Positions 28,490-37,215 of a stretch of 64,000 nucleotides of DNA are shown in pieces. The notes beneath the pieces were generated by a model. It ran no database searches. It had not been told where the DNA came from and saw nothing but the letters and a program-made list of their open reading frames with translations. The stretch covers positions 3,119,001-3,183,000 of the forward strand of contig NZ_JAUSZF010000001.1 in NCBI RefSeq assembly GCF_030817315.1. The letters are read 5' to 3'. The position numbers and the translations under genes are program-made. Each line of letters starts with the position of its first letter. The stretch's first letter is position 1. The stretch is from Sphingomonas faeni (GTDB lineage: Bacteria; Pseudomonadota; Alphaproteobacteria; Sphingomonadales; Sphingomonadaceae).

Positions 28490-29863
28490 TTAGAAGCTGG
28501 CTTCGTCGTAGACCTTCGAGACGTCGCCACCCCAGATGCCATTGTAGCGATCGAGCAGCACTTCGGCGGGCACCTTGCCGCTGCGGACGATCTCGCGCAG
28601 CGGGTCGAGGAAGCCGCTCTCGTTGTCGCCCGCCCGGTTGAAGCGCGCGCGTGCCGACAGGCCGGCGCCGGCGATGTCGAGTACCTGGCCTGCGATATCG
28701 CGCAGCTTGCCGCCGCCCGCGATCGGCGCGTCGAGAGCCAGCTTCGGGACCGCATCGCGGAGCGACTGGCGCTCGTCGATGGTCCAGTCCTTGACGAGGT
28801 CCCATGCCGCATCGAGCGCACCCTGGTCGTACAGCAACCCGACCCACAAGGCCGGCAGCGCGCAAATCCGGTTCCACGGCCCGCCATCGGCACCGCGCAT
28901 CTCGAGGAAGGTCTTCAGCCGCACCTCGGGGAAAGCGGTCGACAGATGATCGGTCCAATCGTCGAGCGTCGGCTTTTCGCCCGGCAGGACGCTGAGTTCG
29001 CCCCTTAGGAAGTCGCGGAACGACAGCCCGGCGGCGTCGATATACTTGCCCTCGCGGTAGACGAAGTACATCGGCACATCGAGCGCGTACTCGGCGTAGC
29101 GCTCGTACCCGAAGCCGTCCTCGAACACGAACGGCAGCATGCCGGTGCGGTGCGGATCGGTGTCGGACCAGATATGGCTGCGATACGACAGCATGCCGTT
29201 CGGCTTGCCTTCGGTGAACGGCGAGTTCGCAAACAGCGCGGTCGCGAGCGGCTGGAGCGCGAGCCCGACGCGGAATTTCTTCACCATGTCCGCCTCGGAT
29301 GCGTAATCCAGGTTCACCTGGATCGTGCAGGTCCGCAGCATCATGTCGAGGCCCATGCTGCCGACGTGCGGCATGTGCCGCAGCATGATCGCGTAGCGCC
29401 CCTTCGGCATCGTTGGCAGTTCGGCACGCGTCTTGTCCGGCCACATGCCGAGCCCGAGGAAGCCGATGCCGAGCTTCTCGCCCGCGGCCTTCACTTGCTC
29501 CAGATGACGGCCGGTCTCGGCGCAGGTCTCGTGCAGGCTGTCGAGCGGCGCGCCGGAGAGTTCGAACTGGCCCGCGGGCTCCAGGCTGATGCTGCCGTCG
29601 GGACCCGACATGGCGATGGCGTTGCCGCCTTCCATGACCGGCTTCCAGCCATATTGCTCCAGCTCGCCGAGCAGCGCGCGGATGCCGCTGGGCTCGTCAT
29701 ACGACGGCGCGTGGTGATCGCCGTTCGCATAGACGAACTTCTCGTGCTCGGTGCCAATCCGCCACGCGTCCTTCGGCTTCTCGCCGCCCGCGAAGCTGGC
29801 GATCAACTGGTCGCGCGACTCGATCGTCGGGCTGGTCTTGAGCGGGGCTGGATTCGTCGTCAT
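28490..29863 (-). CDS. gshA: Glutamate-cysteine ligase (plant/alphaproteobacterial type)
   Basis: 457 residues, the normal length. It catalyses the first step of glutathione synthesis, joining glutamate and cysteine with ATP. Signatures: WRIGTEHEKFVY, MEGGNAIAMSGPDGSISLEPAGQFELSGAP, the nucleotide-binding TIQVNLDYASEADM, KPNGMLSYRSHIWSDTDPHRTG and EMRGADGGPWNRICALPALW. These are typical of the GCS2-like alphaproteobacterial and plant enzymes, not of E. coli GshA. The gene starts at ATG 29863; rsmE lies just upstream on the same strand (65-bp gap), so both may be co-transcribed. Confidence 0.95.
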   Translation of the reverse strand: MTTNPAPLKTSPTIESRDQLIASFAGGEKPKDAWRIGTEHEKFVYANGDHHAPSYDEPSGIRALLGELEQYGWKPVMEGGNAIAMSGPDGSISLEPAGQFELSGAPLDSLHETCAETGRHLEQVKAAGEKLGIGFLGLGMWPDKTRAELPTMPKGRYAIMLRHMPHVGSMGLDMMLRTCTIQVNLDYASEADMVKKFRVGLALQPLATALFANSPFTEGKPNGMLSYRSHIWSDTDPHRTGMLPFVFEDGFGYERYAEYALDVPMYFVYREGKYIDAAGLSFRDFLRGELSVLPGEKPTLDDWTDHLSTAFPEVRLKTFLEMRGADGGPWNRICALPALWVGLLYDQGALDAAWDLVKDWTIDERQSLRDAVPKLALDAPIAGGGKLRDIAGQVLDIAGAGLSARARFNRAGDNESGFLDPLREIVRSGKVPAEVLLDRYNGIWGGDVSKVYDEASF

Positions 29864-29927
29864 CGCCGCGCCTTACGCGCCGATGAACGAGGGTGCTAGA
29901 GGGGATTCGGACCAATCGGTATCAATG

Positions 29928-30713
29928 TCATGCACCCGCCCGATCGGCGCTCCAATCGGCGCTCCAATCGGCGCTCCAGTCACCGGCGGCCGCCATCCAT
30001 AACGCGACGGCGGCACCCGCCGCGGTTTCCGCCCGCAGGATGCGTGGCCCGAGGCCGATGCCGACCGCGTTCGGATGCGCGCGGATCGCCTCGCGTTCGT
30101 CCGCATCGAAGCCACCCTCGGGTCCGATGAGGATCGCGGCCGGACCGGGTCGCGACCGCATCGCCTCCAGCGCTGGCACGCCGCCGGTCTCGTCCGCGAA
30201 GAACAGCGCGCGATCGGCGGGCCAGTCGCGGAGCAGGGCGGCGAGCTTCACCGGTTCGGTAACCTCGGGGAGCGCGGTGCGCCCGCATTGCTCGGCCGCC
30301 TCGATCATCTGCGTCCGCAGGCGATCGGTATTGGGCTTGTCGACGATCGTCCGCCGCGTGACGACGGGCTGCAGCCGCGCGACGCCGAGTTCGCACGCCT
30401 TCTCCGCCATCCAGTCGACGCGGCCCTTCTTGAGCGGCGCGGCGCACAGCCACAGATCGGGCACGTCCTCGCGGGGTCGCAGTAGTTCGGTGACGTCGAG
30501 CACCAGATCGCGCTTGCCGACGCTCGACGCGACGCCGAGCCATTCGCCAGTGCGGTCGTCGAACAGCTTTACGGGATCGCCGATCTTCAGCCGCATCACG
30601 CCTGCGAGATAATGCGCGGCCGGGCCGTCGACGTGGAGCGGGCCGGGTGCGAGCGGCGTGTCGATGAAGAGGCGCGGCGTGGATTGCGGCGGCCATGCGG
30701 GAGTTGCGGGCAT
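29928..30713 (-). CDS. rsmE: 16S rRNA m3U1498 methyltransferase
   Basis: 261 residues. RsmE is a SPOUT-class methyltransferase that modifies U1498 in the decoding centre. The N-terminal PUA-like domain (RLFIDTPLAPGPLHVDGPAAHYLAGVMRLKIGDPVKLFDD) is followed by KGRVDWMAEKACELGV and the SPOUT knot AAILIGPEGGFDADEREA and GLGPRILRAETAAGAAV. Start ATG 30713 has an AGGACG site upstream, better than 30728. The C-terminus is unusual: three tandem Trp-Ser-Ala-Asp units plus RAGA extend beyond the usual end. Confidence 0.94.
   Translation of the reverse strand: MPATPAWPPQSTPRLFIDTPLAPGPLHVDGPAAHYLAGVMRLKIGDPVKLFDDRTGEWLGVASSVGKRDLVLDVTELLRPREDVPDLWLCAAPLKKGRVDWMAEKACELGVARLQPVVTRRTIVDKPNTDRLRTQMIEAAEQCGRTALPEVTEPVKLAALLRDWPADRALFFADETGGVPALEAMRSRPGPAAILIGPEGGFDADEREAIRAHPNAVGIGLGPRILRAETAAGAAVALWMAAAGDWSADWSADWSADRAGA
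29943..29978. repeat. Three 12-bp tandem repeats inside the end of rsmE
   Basis: Three successive copies of ATCGGCGCTCCA. On the minus strand each encodes the four residues Trp-Ser-Ala-Asp, so the RsmE C-terminus reads WSADWSADWSAD. A 12-bp unit changes length without changing frame. Confidence 0.85.
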
Positions 30714-30726
30714 GGGACGTCCTAGC

Positions 30727-31048
30727 AAATCCTCCCCGGAACGGGGAGGGGGACCAGCGCAGCTGGTGGAGAGGGGCTTTCGCGCGCGTCACGCTTGCGT
30801 TTTGCCCCGGGCGTTGAAAGCGCTGAAGCCGTGAGCCTTTTACCGCCGGGGTTACGCGCGTGGTGATCCCCCTCCACCCTTCGCCTATGGCGAACGGTCC
30901 CCCTCCCCGTGCCGGGGAGGATTTGCGCCCTTCTATGCTCCCCTCCCTGGAAGGGAGGGGTTGGGGGTGGGTTGGCCTGTAACTGCCGACACGTTCGCCA
31001 AGCGGCCGACCCACCCCCGACCCCTCCCTTTCAGGGAGGGGGGAAGGT
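30727..31048. repeat. Two palindromic repeats between rsmE and a small membrane gene
   Basis: The 360-bp gap has no convincing gene. The first element (30727-30924) has arms AAATCCTCCCCGGAACGGGG-AGGGGGACC and GGTCCCCCTCCCCGTGCCGG-GGAGGATTT with about 140 bases between. The second (30941-31048) is the fourth copy of the family A repeat (see 3059-3175). Confidence 0.82.
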
Positions 31049-31077
31049 CCGCGCTTCCCTGCGCTCACATCGTCAGA

Positions 31078-31239
31078 TCAACGCTTTCGCCGTGCCCACA
31101 TCTTTCGCGCTACCAGCCACGTCACCGTCAAGACCACGACGCCGAGGATCAACACCCCAGCTACCGCGCCCGCGACCCGGAAGATCCCCCAGAACAGCGC
31201 CTCGACGAAGCGGCCGACGGCGACCGAAAGGCCGATCAT
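31078..31239 (-). CDS. Small single-helix membrane protein
   Basis: 53 residues, MIGLSVAVGRFVEALFWGIF at the start, then a long hydrophobic stretch (VAGAVAGVLILGVVVLTVTWLVA) and a strongly basic end (RKMWARRKR). It is an inner-membrane protein with a cytoplasmic basic tail. The start is ATG 31239 and the stop TGA 31080-31078. The gene is divergent from ubiA with an 83-bp gap. No family is recognised. Confidence 0.6.
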   Translation of the reverse strand: MIGLSVAVGRFVEALFWGIFRVAGAVAGVLILGVVVLTVTWLVARKMWARRKR

Positions 31240-31322
31240 GCGAGGGGATCCGAACGCGACACTCCCTCGACCCTAGCCGGCAAAGGCTTGCGCGCCAAAC
31301 CCCGTCTTCCTACGCCCCCGCC

Positions 31323-32264
31323 ATGCAGACCAAGCCGAGCCACGCGGAAATCGTCCCCGACAGCGAACACCGAGGGTTGGTCGGTCGCCTCCCGCCAACC
31401 CTCCGCGGCCTGGCGCTCCTAGCCCGCGTCGACCGCCCGATCGGCTGGTGGCTGTTGTTCTGGCCCGGCGCCTGGGGCGTCGCGCTCGCCGGCGGCGCGG
31501 TGGAACGCTGGGACCTGATCCTCTTGCTCCTCCTCGGCAGTATCGCGATGCGCGGGGCAGGGTGCGTGTTCAACGACATCGTTGACCGCGACCTCGACGC
31601 GCAGGTCGCTCGCACCCGCGCTCGCCCGATCCCCAGCGGGCTCGTCTCGATCAAGCTCGCCTGGATCTGGCTCGTCGCGCTCTGCCTGATCGGGCTCGTG
31701 GTCCTCCTCCAACTCACCCCCTTCGCCGCGATCGTCGCGCTCGCCAGCCTCGCCCCCGTCGCCGCCTACCCCTTCATGAAGCGCATCACTTGGTGGCCGC
31801 AGGCGTGGCTTGGCATCGTCTTCTCCTGGGCGTTGCTGGTCGGCTGGAGCGACATCGCCGGCGCGCTCGATACGCCGATGTGGCTGCTCTACGCCGGCTC
31901 GATCGCATGGGTGATCGGCTACGACACGATCTATGCGCTGCAGGACCGCGAGGACGATGCAATGATCGGCATCCGCTCGTCCGCGCTCCGCATGGGCAGC
32001 CATGTTAGGGCCGGCGTCGGTGTCTTTTACATCGCCGCGATCGCGCTCTGGGCCGCCGCCTTCTGGCAAGTCCGGCCCGACCCGCTGGCGATCGCCGCGC
32101 TCGTCCCCGTCGCGGTCCATCTCGCGTGGCAGGTCGTCACGCTCAAACCCGACACGCACGAGGGCGCGGGCACCGCCGCACTCGCCCGCTTCCGATCGAA
32201 CCGGTTCGCCGGACTGCTCATGTTCCTCGCCTGCGTGGTTGTCGGCACGTCCCTCCATCCTTAA
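31323..32264 (+). CDS. ubiA: 4-hydroxybenzoate polyprenyltransferase
   Basis: 313 residues with 8-9 membrane helices. UbiA attaches the polyprenyl tail to 4-hydroxybenzoate in ubiquinone synthesis. Both prenyl-diphosphate motifs are intact: AGCVFNDIVDRDLDAQVARTRARP (NDxxDxxxD) and YDTIYALQDREDDAMIGIRS (DxxxD region). RPIGWWLLFWPGAWGVALA is the typical N-terminal motif. tldE follows 9 bp after the stop, so both genes are probably co-expressed with the CysQ-like gene. Confidence 0.95.
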   Translation: MQTKPSHAEIVPDSEHRGLVGRLPPTLRGLALLARVDRPIGWWLLFWPGAWGVALAGGAVERWDLILLLLLGSIAMRGAGCVFNDIVDRDLDAQVARTRARPIPSGLVSIKLAWIWLVALCLIGLVVLLQLTPFAAIVALASLAPVAAYPFMKRITWWPQAWLGIVFSWALLVGWSDIAGALDTPMWLLYAGSIAWVIGYDTIYALQDREDDAMIGIRSSALRMGSHVRAGVGVFYIAAIALWAAAFWQVRPDPLAIAALVPVAVHLAWQVVTLKPDTHEGAGTAALARFRSNRFAGLLMFLACVVVGTSLHP

Positions 32265-32273
32265 GTCGCTGAT

Positions 32274-33620
32274 ATGCTGACCCCAGACCAAGCCCGCGAC
32301 CGCGCCCACGACATCGTCCAGCGCGCGAAGGCGGCGGGCGCCGACGCCGCGGATGCAGTGTTTGCCGCCGACGCCTCGCTCGACGTGTCGATCCGCCTCG
32401 GCAAGCTCGAGGATATCGGCCGCTCTGAAAGCGAGGATCTGGGCCTGCGCGTGTTCGTCGGCCAGCGTTCCGCCAGCGTCTCGACCTCCGACTTGTCGAC
32501 CGCCGCGATGGACGCGCTCGTCGAACGAGCGGTGGCGATGGCGCGCGAGGCACCGGAGGATCCCTGGGCTGGCCTAGCCCCCGCCGATCGCCTGCTCCAC
32601 GGCATCATTCCCATGCTCGGCCTAGACGACGGCGGCGAGGTTAGCCCCGAACAGTTGCGCGACGCAGCCCTCGAAGCCGAAGATGCCGCGCGTGCGGTCC
32701 CCGGCGTGTCGAACAGCGAAGGCGGCGGGGCGAGCGCCTCGCGCAGCGTCTGGGCGCTCGCCACCAGCCACGGTTTCGCCGGCGCCTATGCCGCGACTGG
32801 CTACGGCGTCTCGGCCAGCGTCTTGGCAGGCGAGGGCGGCGGCATGCAACGCGATTACGCGCACAGCAGTGCCCGTCTCCGCGCGCATCTCGAAGCGCCA
32901 GACGCGATCGGCCGACGTGCTGGCGAACAGGCGGTCGCCCGGCTCAATCCCGGCCGCCTCGTCAGCGGCGCGACGACGATCGTCTACGACCGCCGCGTCG
33001 GCGGATCGCTGGTCGGCCACATGCTGGGCGCGATCTCGGGCCAGGCGATCACGCGGAAGACCAGCTTCCTGCTCGATTCACTCGGCAGCCAAGTGTTCGC
33101 GCACGGCATCACCATCCGCGACGATCCGCACCGCCCGCACGGCCTGCGCTCGCGCCCGTTTGATGGCGAAGGCCTGCCGGTCTCGCCGAGCGACATCATC
33201 GAGGACGGGATGCTCGAACGCTGGCTGCTCGACTCCGCATCGGCGCGTCAGCTTGGCCTGGAACCGACCGGCCACGCCGCGCGCGGTGTCGGCGGCGGAC
33301 CCGGCGTGGCGACCAGCAACGTGTTCATGGAACCGGGCCATATTCCGCTCGAAACGCTGATCGCCGACATCGAATCGGGCGTCTACGTCACCGAGTTGAT
33401 GGGCGGCGGCGCGAACGGCGTGACCGGCGACTACAGCCGTGGCGCGGCGGGCTTCAGAATCGAGAACGGCCAGATCACCACGCCGGTCGCGGAGTTCACG
33501 ATCGCCGGCAACGTCAAGGACATGTTCCTTGCGATGACGCCCGCCAACGACCTCGAATTCCGCTACGGCGTCAACGTGCCGACGTTGCGCGTCGAGGGGA
33601 TGACGGTGGCGAGTGGCTGA
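32274..33620 (+). CDS. pmbA: TldE/PmbA-family metalloprotease subunit
   Basis: 448 residues, the normal length. TldE pairs with TldD to degrade unfolded peptides and mature modified peptides such as microcins. The N-terminus (VQRAKAAGADAADAVFAAD), FVGQRSASVSTSDL, and the C-terminal VATSNVFMEPGHIPLETLIADIESGVYVTELMGGGANGVTGDYSRGAAGFRIENG are diagnostic of PmbA/TldE; it lacks the HExxxH zinc motif found only in TldD. It overlaps the next gene by 8 bp. Confidence 0.94.
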   Translation: MLTPDQARDRAHDIVQRAKAAGADAADAVFAADASLDVSIRLGKLEDIGRSESEDLGLRVFVGQRSASVSTSDLSTAAMDALVERAVAMAREAPEDPWAGLAPADRLLHGIIPMLGLDDGGEVSPEQLRDAALEAEDAARAVPGVSNSEGGGASASRSVWALATSHGFAGAYAATGYGVSASVLAGEGGGMQRDYAHSSARLRAHLEAPDAIGRRAGEQAVARLNPGRLVSGATTIVYDRRVGGSLVGHMLGAISGQAITRKTSFLLDSLGSQVFAHGITIRDDPHRPHGLRSRPFDGEGLPVSPSDIIEDGMLERWLLDSASARQLGLEPTGHAARGVGGGPGVATSNVFMEPGHIPLETLIADIESGVYVTELMGGGANGVTGDYSRGAAGFRIENGQITTPVAEFTIAGNVKDMFLAMTPANDLEFRYGVNVPTLRVEGMTVASG

Positions 33621-34428
33621 TCCGTCTAGCGGACCCGAGCGGTCGCCTGAGTGGCTGCGGGCGATGGCGGACGCCGTCGCGGGGATCGCCGCGGAGGCCG
33701 GGGCGATGGCGCTCGACCGGTTCGACACCGATTTCCAGCGCTGGGAGAAGACCCCCGGCAGCCCGGTCTGCGAACTCGATATCGCGATCGACCGGATGCT
33801 CAAGGCCAGGCTGTCGGCGCTGCTGCCCGAAGCTGGCTGGCTGTCCGAGGAAACCGCCGACAATGCCGACCGCCTCGCGCACGACCTGCTTTGGGTGGTC
33901 GACCCGATCGACGGTACGCGCGACTATATCCGCGCGCGGCCCGGCTGGTGCGTTTCGGTCGCGCTGGTCGACCGCGGGCGCCCGGTGATCGGCATCCTCG
34001 AAGCCCCGTCGCGCGACGAACGCTGGCACGCGGTGGCGGGGCAGGGCGCGACGCGCAACGGCGTGCCGCTCCAGGCCGGCGACCGCACCGACTTCGCCGG
34101 TAGCCGCACGCCTGTGGACGCGCTTCCCAAGGCGGACCGCGACCTCGTGATGGTCCACAAACCCAATTCCATCGCGCTGCGCATCGCGATGGTCGCCGCC
34201 GACGAGGCCGACCTCGTCGCGACGCTTCGCTGGGGCAATGAATGGGACATCGCCGCCGCGGTGCTGGTCGCGAGCGAAGCGGGGGCGGCGGTGAGCGATG
34301 CGCTGGGCGCGCCATTGGTGTTCAACAAGCCACGGCCGCAGGCGTTCGGGGTGCTGACGTCTACGCCGGCGATACACGCGGCAGCGGTGGACCGCTTGGC
34401 CGACCGGGCGCGGGGGTTGCTGGCGTAA
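33613..34428 (+). CDS. Inositol-monophosphatase-family phosphatase (CysQ-like)
   Basis: 271 residues from a GTG start at 33613 inside the end of pmbA. The metal-binding motifs of the IMPase/CysQ/SuhB superfamily are present: LSEETAD (Glu), WVVDPIDGTRDYIRARPGWCVSVALV (D-P-I-D-G-T), and WGNEWDIAAAVLVASEAGAAVSDALG (the C-terminal W-D-x-A-A motif). The likely substrates are 3'-phosphoadenosine 5'-phosphate or inositol phosphates; the motifs do not decide between them. The frame overlap suggests translational coupling with pmbA. Confidence 0.88.
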   Translation: MADPSSGPERSPEWLRAMADAVAGIAAEAGAMALDRFDTDFQRWEKTPGSPVCELDIAIDRMLKARLSALLPEAGWLSEETADNADRLAHDLLWVVDPIDGTRDYIRARPGWCVSVALVDRGRPVIGILEAPSRDERWHAVAGQGATRNGVPLQAGDRTDFAGSRTPVDALPKADRDLVMVHKPNSIALRIAMVAADEADLVATLRWGNEWDIAAAVLVASEAGAAVSDALGAPLVFNKPRPQAFGVLTSTPAIHAAAVDRLADRARGLLA

Positions 34429-34453
34429 GGCCGGATCTCTCGCACCGCCGAGC

Positions 34454-35788
34454 CTAGGCGTCTTTTGCGTCCTTCAGGGCTACCCAGGCATAGGCGATCA
34501 TCACTGCGCACGCGGCACCCGCGACCAGATACGGCAGCGAGTGCTGCGCTTCGTACAAGCCGACCCCGATCGACGGGCCGAGGACGAAGCTCGCGCCGTT
34601 GATCGACGTCACCTTGCCCGCGACCGAGCCTTGCGCGTTGGCCCCGACCGCCAGCGACGATCCCGCGGTGAACCCTGGTCGGGTGAATCCGAAGCCGAGG
34701 CTCGCCAGCGCGTAGGCGGTCGCGATCGTATAGAGCGACGTCGCGATTCCCGTCAGCGCGGTGCCGGCGGCGGCCAGCACCAGCCCGGTCAGCACGAGTT
34801 GCCGCGGGGTCATGTTCAGCCGCGGAATGATGCCCCATTGTGCGAGCAACGCCGCGCCCGCGCCCATCATCAGGACGATGCCGGTCGGCTCCAGCGCGAG
34901 CGCGGGGGCGAGGTGGAGGCGGTCGATCACGAGGAAGCCGATCGCCTGGCCCGTCATCGCCTGAGCATGGCCCATCACCAGCCCGGCGATCATCCAGGCA
35001 CGGATGCGCGGATCGGTATAGCCGACATGCTCGACATGGGAGCCGGTGGCGGCGGCGACCGAAGCGCCGGTCGGCGCGCCGCCGATCGAGGGGTAGGCCG
35101 AACTTGCGCCGTGCGTCTCGTGCGGGGCGACGATCTTGTCGTCGGGCAGCATCCGCCGGACCGTGATCCACACCGCCACGCCGAACACCGCGAACAGGAA
35201 CGCCGGGCCCGCCAGCCCGATCTCGACCCCGCCGATCGAGCCGAGGATCAAATACGGCGCGATCGCCGGCCCCAATATCGTGCCGAGCCCAAATGCCGAG
35301 GCGAGCAGCGTCAGCGCCTTGGTCCGTTCCTCGCGAGTCGTCTCGCCGGCGACCAGCGCCTGGACCGCGGGCGGGGCCGCGGCGCCGAACGCACCGTAGA
35401 TCAGCCGTCCGCCGATGAAGCACAGGAACGCGGTCGTGCCGCCGATCCAGGCGTTGATCCCCGCGAGCAGGAACACGCCGCACAGGGTCAGCGATACGCT
35501 GAACCCGCCGACCCCGAGCAGAATCATCGCCCGCCGGCCGTGCTTGTCCGACCGGTTGGCCCAGAACGGCGCGGCGATCACCCATAGCAGGGCCGAGACC
35601 GAGAACGCCGCCGCGACCGCGCTGTCGGCGACGCCGAGCGAGCGACCGAGCGCGGGCAGCACCGACTGCAACGCGGTATTCCCCGCCGCGATCGTCAGCA
35701 TGACGAGGAACATCAGCGCGAAGCGGCGGTCGATTTTGGGGCCTTCGGTCGTGGTCCCGGTCGCCGGGCCGATCACGGTCGAGTCCAA
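34454..35788 (-). CDS. MFS transporter (multidrug/tetracycline-efflux type)
   Basis: 444 residues with 12 membrane helices. The N-terminal segment TALQSVLPALGRSLG, then SDKHGRRAMILLG, is the MFS loop 2-3 motif (A-N-R-S-D-K-x-G-R-R). GAFGAAAPPAVQALVAGETT also matches. A long hydrophilic insert with Ser/Ala/His (residues about 220-260) is in the central loop. It starts at TTG 35788, and its first 16 bases overlap the end of the monooxygenase-like gene, so it is read together with it. The substrate is unknown. Confidence 0.82.
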   Translation of the reverse strand: MDSTVIGPATGTTTEGPKIDRRFALMFLVMLTIAAGNTALQSVLPALGRSLGVADSAVAAAFSVSALLWVIAAPFWANRSDKHGRRAMILLGVGGFSVSLTLCGVFLLAGINAWIGGTTAFLCFIGGRLIYGAFGAAAPPAVQALVAGETTREERTKALTLLASAFGLGTILGPAIAPYLILGSIGGVEIGLAGPAFLFAVFGVAVWITVRRMLPDDKIVAPHETHGASSAYPSIGGAPTGASVAAATGSHVEHVGYTDPRIRAWMIAGLVMGHAQAMTGQAIGFLVIDRLHLAPALALEPTGIVLMMGAGAALLAQWGIIPRLNMTPRQLVLTGLVLAAAGTALTGIATSLYTIATAYALASLGFGFTRPGFTAGSSLAVGANAQGSVAGKVTSINGASFVLGPSIGVGLYEAQHSLPYLVAGAACAVMIAYAWVALKDAKDA

Positions 35789-36120
35789 TCATAGGCACGC
35801 TCGATCCGCGAGACGTTCACCGAATAGCTGTCGTACCAGAGCGATCGTCCGTGGTCGCGAATCGCGGTGTGCTCGGGATGGTCGCGCCATGCGATCGCCG
35901 CGGCGTCGTCCGCCCAGTAGCTTATAGTGATCCCCATACCGCACGCCTCGCGCGCGCTGTCACCGCCCGCCTCGCGCGCGCTGTCGACACCGCGATAGCC
36001 CGGCTGCTGCGCGGCGAGCGCGTCCATCGCCGCCGCCGCCCGGCCGTAACCGATCGGGTTCGCGTCGTTACGGATCGACACGAAAATAACCGCAATCCGT
36101 CCTGTACGATCGTCGTTCAT
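35773..36120 (-). CDS. Antibiotic-biosynthesis-monooxygenase-like (ABM) protein
   Basis: 115 residues. FVSIRNDANPIGYGRAAAAMDALAAQQPGYRGVDSA at the N-terminus and ITISYWADDAAAIAWRDHPEHTAIRDHGRSLWYDSYSVNVSRIERAY at the C-terminus fit the small dimeric ABM fold (haem-degrading/monooxygenase-like), in which W-H-x2-H-x4-G is the signature. Its 3' end overlaps the start of the MFS gene by 16 bp. A direct repeat encodes DSAREA twice in succession (35944-35961 and 35968-35985), an insertion unusual for the family. Confidence 0.78.
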   Translation of the reverse strand: MNDDRTGRIAVIFVSIRNDANPIGYGRAAAAMDALAAQQPGYRGVDSAREAGGDSAREACGMGITISYWADDAAAIAWRDHPEHTAIRDHGRSLWYDSYSVNVSRIERAYDWTRP

Positions 36121-36312
36121 GACCGGTTCTTAAGCGATGCGGTACGCTTGGCAAAGCGGGAGCCAAAGCGGGTGAACCGCTTGGCGCAGAACGACTTCCG
36201 CTTCGGTTCGTCGCCCGATGCAACCCGCGGGCCTTGAAACGCGTTCGGAATTCGTGCGACGGGAGGGCCAAAGCCTCGCCAGCGTGCGGGACCCCTGACC
36301 GTAAGGAACGCG

Positions 36313-36927
36313 ATGCCCAGTTCGACCACCGCCACCCGGCGTGCACGCAGCCGACCCGCAGGCGTGCCGTCCCCGTGGCAGATGTTCTTTTCAGGGTTCC
36401 TGAAACACCCGGTCATGGTCGGCTCGATCGTGCCGTCGTCGGACAAGCTGATTCGCAAGATGCTCGGTCCTGTGGACTGGGCGAACTGCAAGCTGTTCGT
36501 CGAATACGGTCCGGGCGTCGGCACCTTCTGCCGCCCGATTCTCGACCGCATGGCACCCGATGCCAAGCTGGTGGTGATCGATACCAACCCCGAGTTCATC
36601 CAGTATCTGCGCCACACGATCACCGACCCGCGTTTCTTCGCGGTGCTGGGGTCGGCGGACGAGGTCGAGACGATCGTTGCGGTTCACGGTTTCGAAAAGG
36701 CGGACTACGTGTTGTCCGGGCTTCCTTTCTCGACGCTGCCCCCCGGCGTCGGTCCGGCGATCGCAAGCGCCACGCATTCGGTGCTGCGGACCGGCGGCGC
36801 GTTCCTGGTCTATCAGTTCTCGCCCAAGGTGAAGGACTTCCTGACGCCGCATTTCGTGTCGATCGATCACGACATGGAGTGGTGGAACGTCCCGCCGGCC
36901 CAGCTGTATTGGGCGTGGAAGGACTGA
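36313..36927 (+). CDS. Class I SAM methyltransferase, phospholipid N-methyltransferase (PmtA)-like
   Basis: 204 residues. The region FFSGFLKHPVMVGSIVPSSDKLIRKML is typical of PmtA-like and related methyltransferases, and VEYGPGVGTFCRPIL is the SAM-binding motif I. ADYVLSGLPFSTLPPGVG is the N-P-P-F-like motif found in N-methyltransferases acting on phosphatidylethanolamine. It stands alone on the plus strand; a GGxxAAGG-type site precedes the ATG. The reaction is inferred from family resemblance. Confidence 0.8.
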   Translation: MPSSTTATRRARSRPAGVPSPWQMFFSGFLKHPVMVGSIVPSSDKLIRKMLGPVDWANCKLFVEYGPGVGTFCRPILDRMAPDAKLVVIDTNPEFIQYLRHTITDPRFFAVLGSADEVETIVAVHGFEKADYVLSGLPFSTLPPGVGPAIASATHSVLRTGGAFLVYQFSPKVKDFLTPHFVSIDHDMEWWNVPPAQLYWAWKD

Positions 36928-37079
36928 GGCAGGCGCGGCCACGCCCGCGCCGATGCGCAAAGCGATAGCGCAGCGCAGCGTCAGGCCCGGCCGGCGGGTC
37001 GGCTAGAGAGCCGAACCCGTCCGACGGCGGCTTTGCCGTCGGCGCTGGTGTTGCGTTACGTCGGGTAGACTCAAAGCTC

Positions 37080-37185
37080 GCCCAACACCCCTCCGTCATC
37101 CTGAAGAAAGTCAGGACCCAGAGCCCAAAGCGGCAGCTTCCGTTATCCTGGGTCCTGACTTTCGTCAGGATGACGGGAGTGTTGG
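37080..37185. repeat. Palindromic intergenic repeat, family B, copy 2
   Basis: The 288-bp gap after the PmtA-like gene holds no gene. Near 36990-37040 there is a hairpin family (GACGGCGGCTTTGCCGTC). At 37090-37175 the second copy of family B occurs, with arms CGTCATCCTGAAGAAAGTCA-GGACCCAG and CTGGGTCCTGACTTTCGTCA-GGATGACGG. Confidence 0.82.
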
Positions 37186-37215
37186 TCTCAGTGTGGCACG
37201 CCTCGCTCGACGTCC

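Noticed and set aside
34541..35587. 348-codon plus-strand frame opposite the MFS gene
   Set aside because: Arg/Gln/Asp-rich and no ribosome site; shadow of the transporter.
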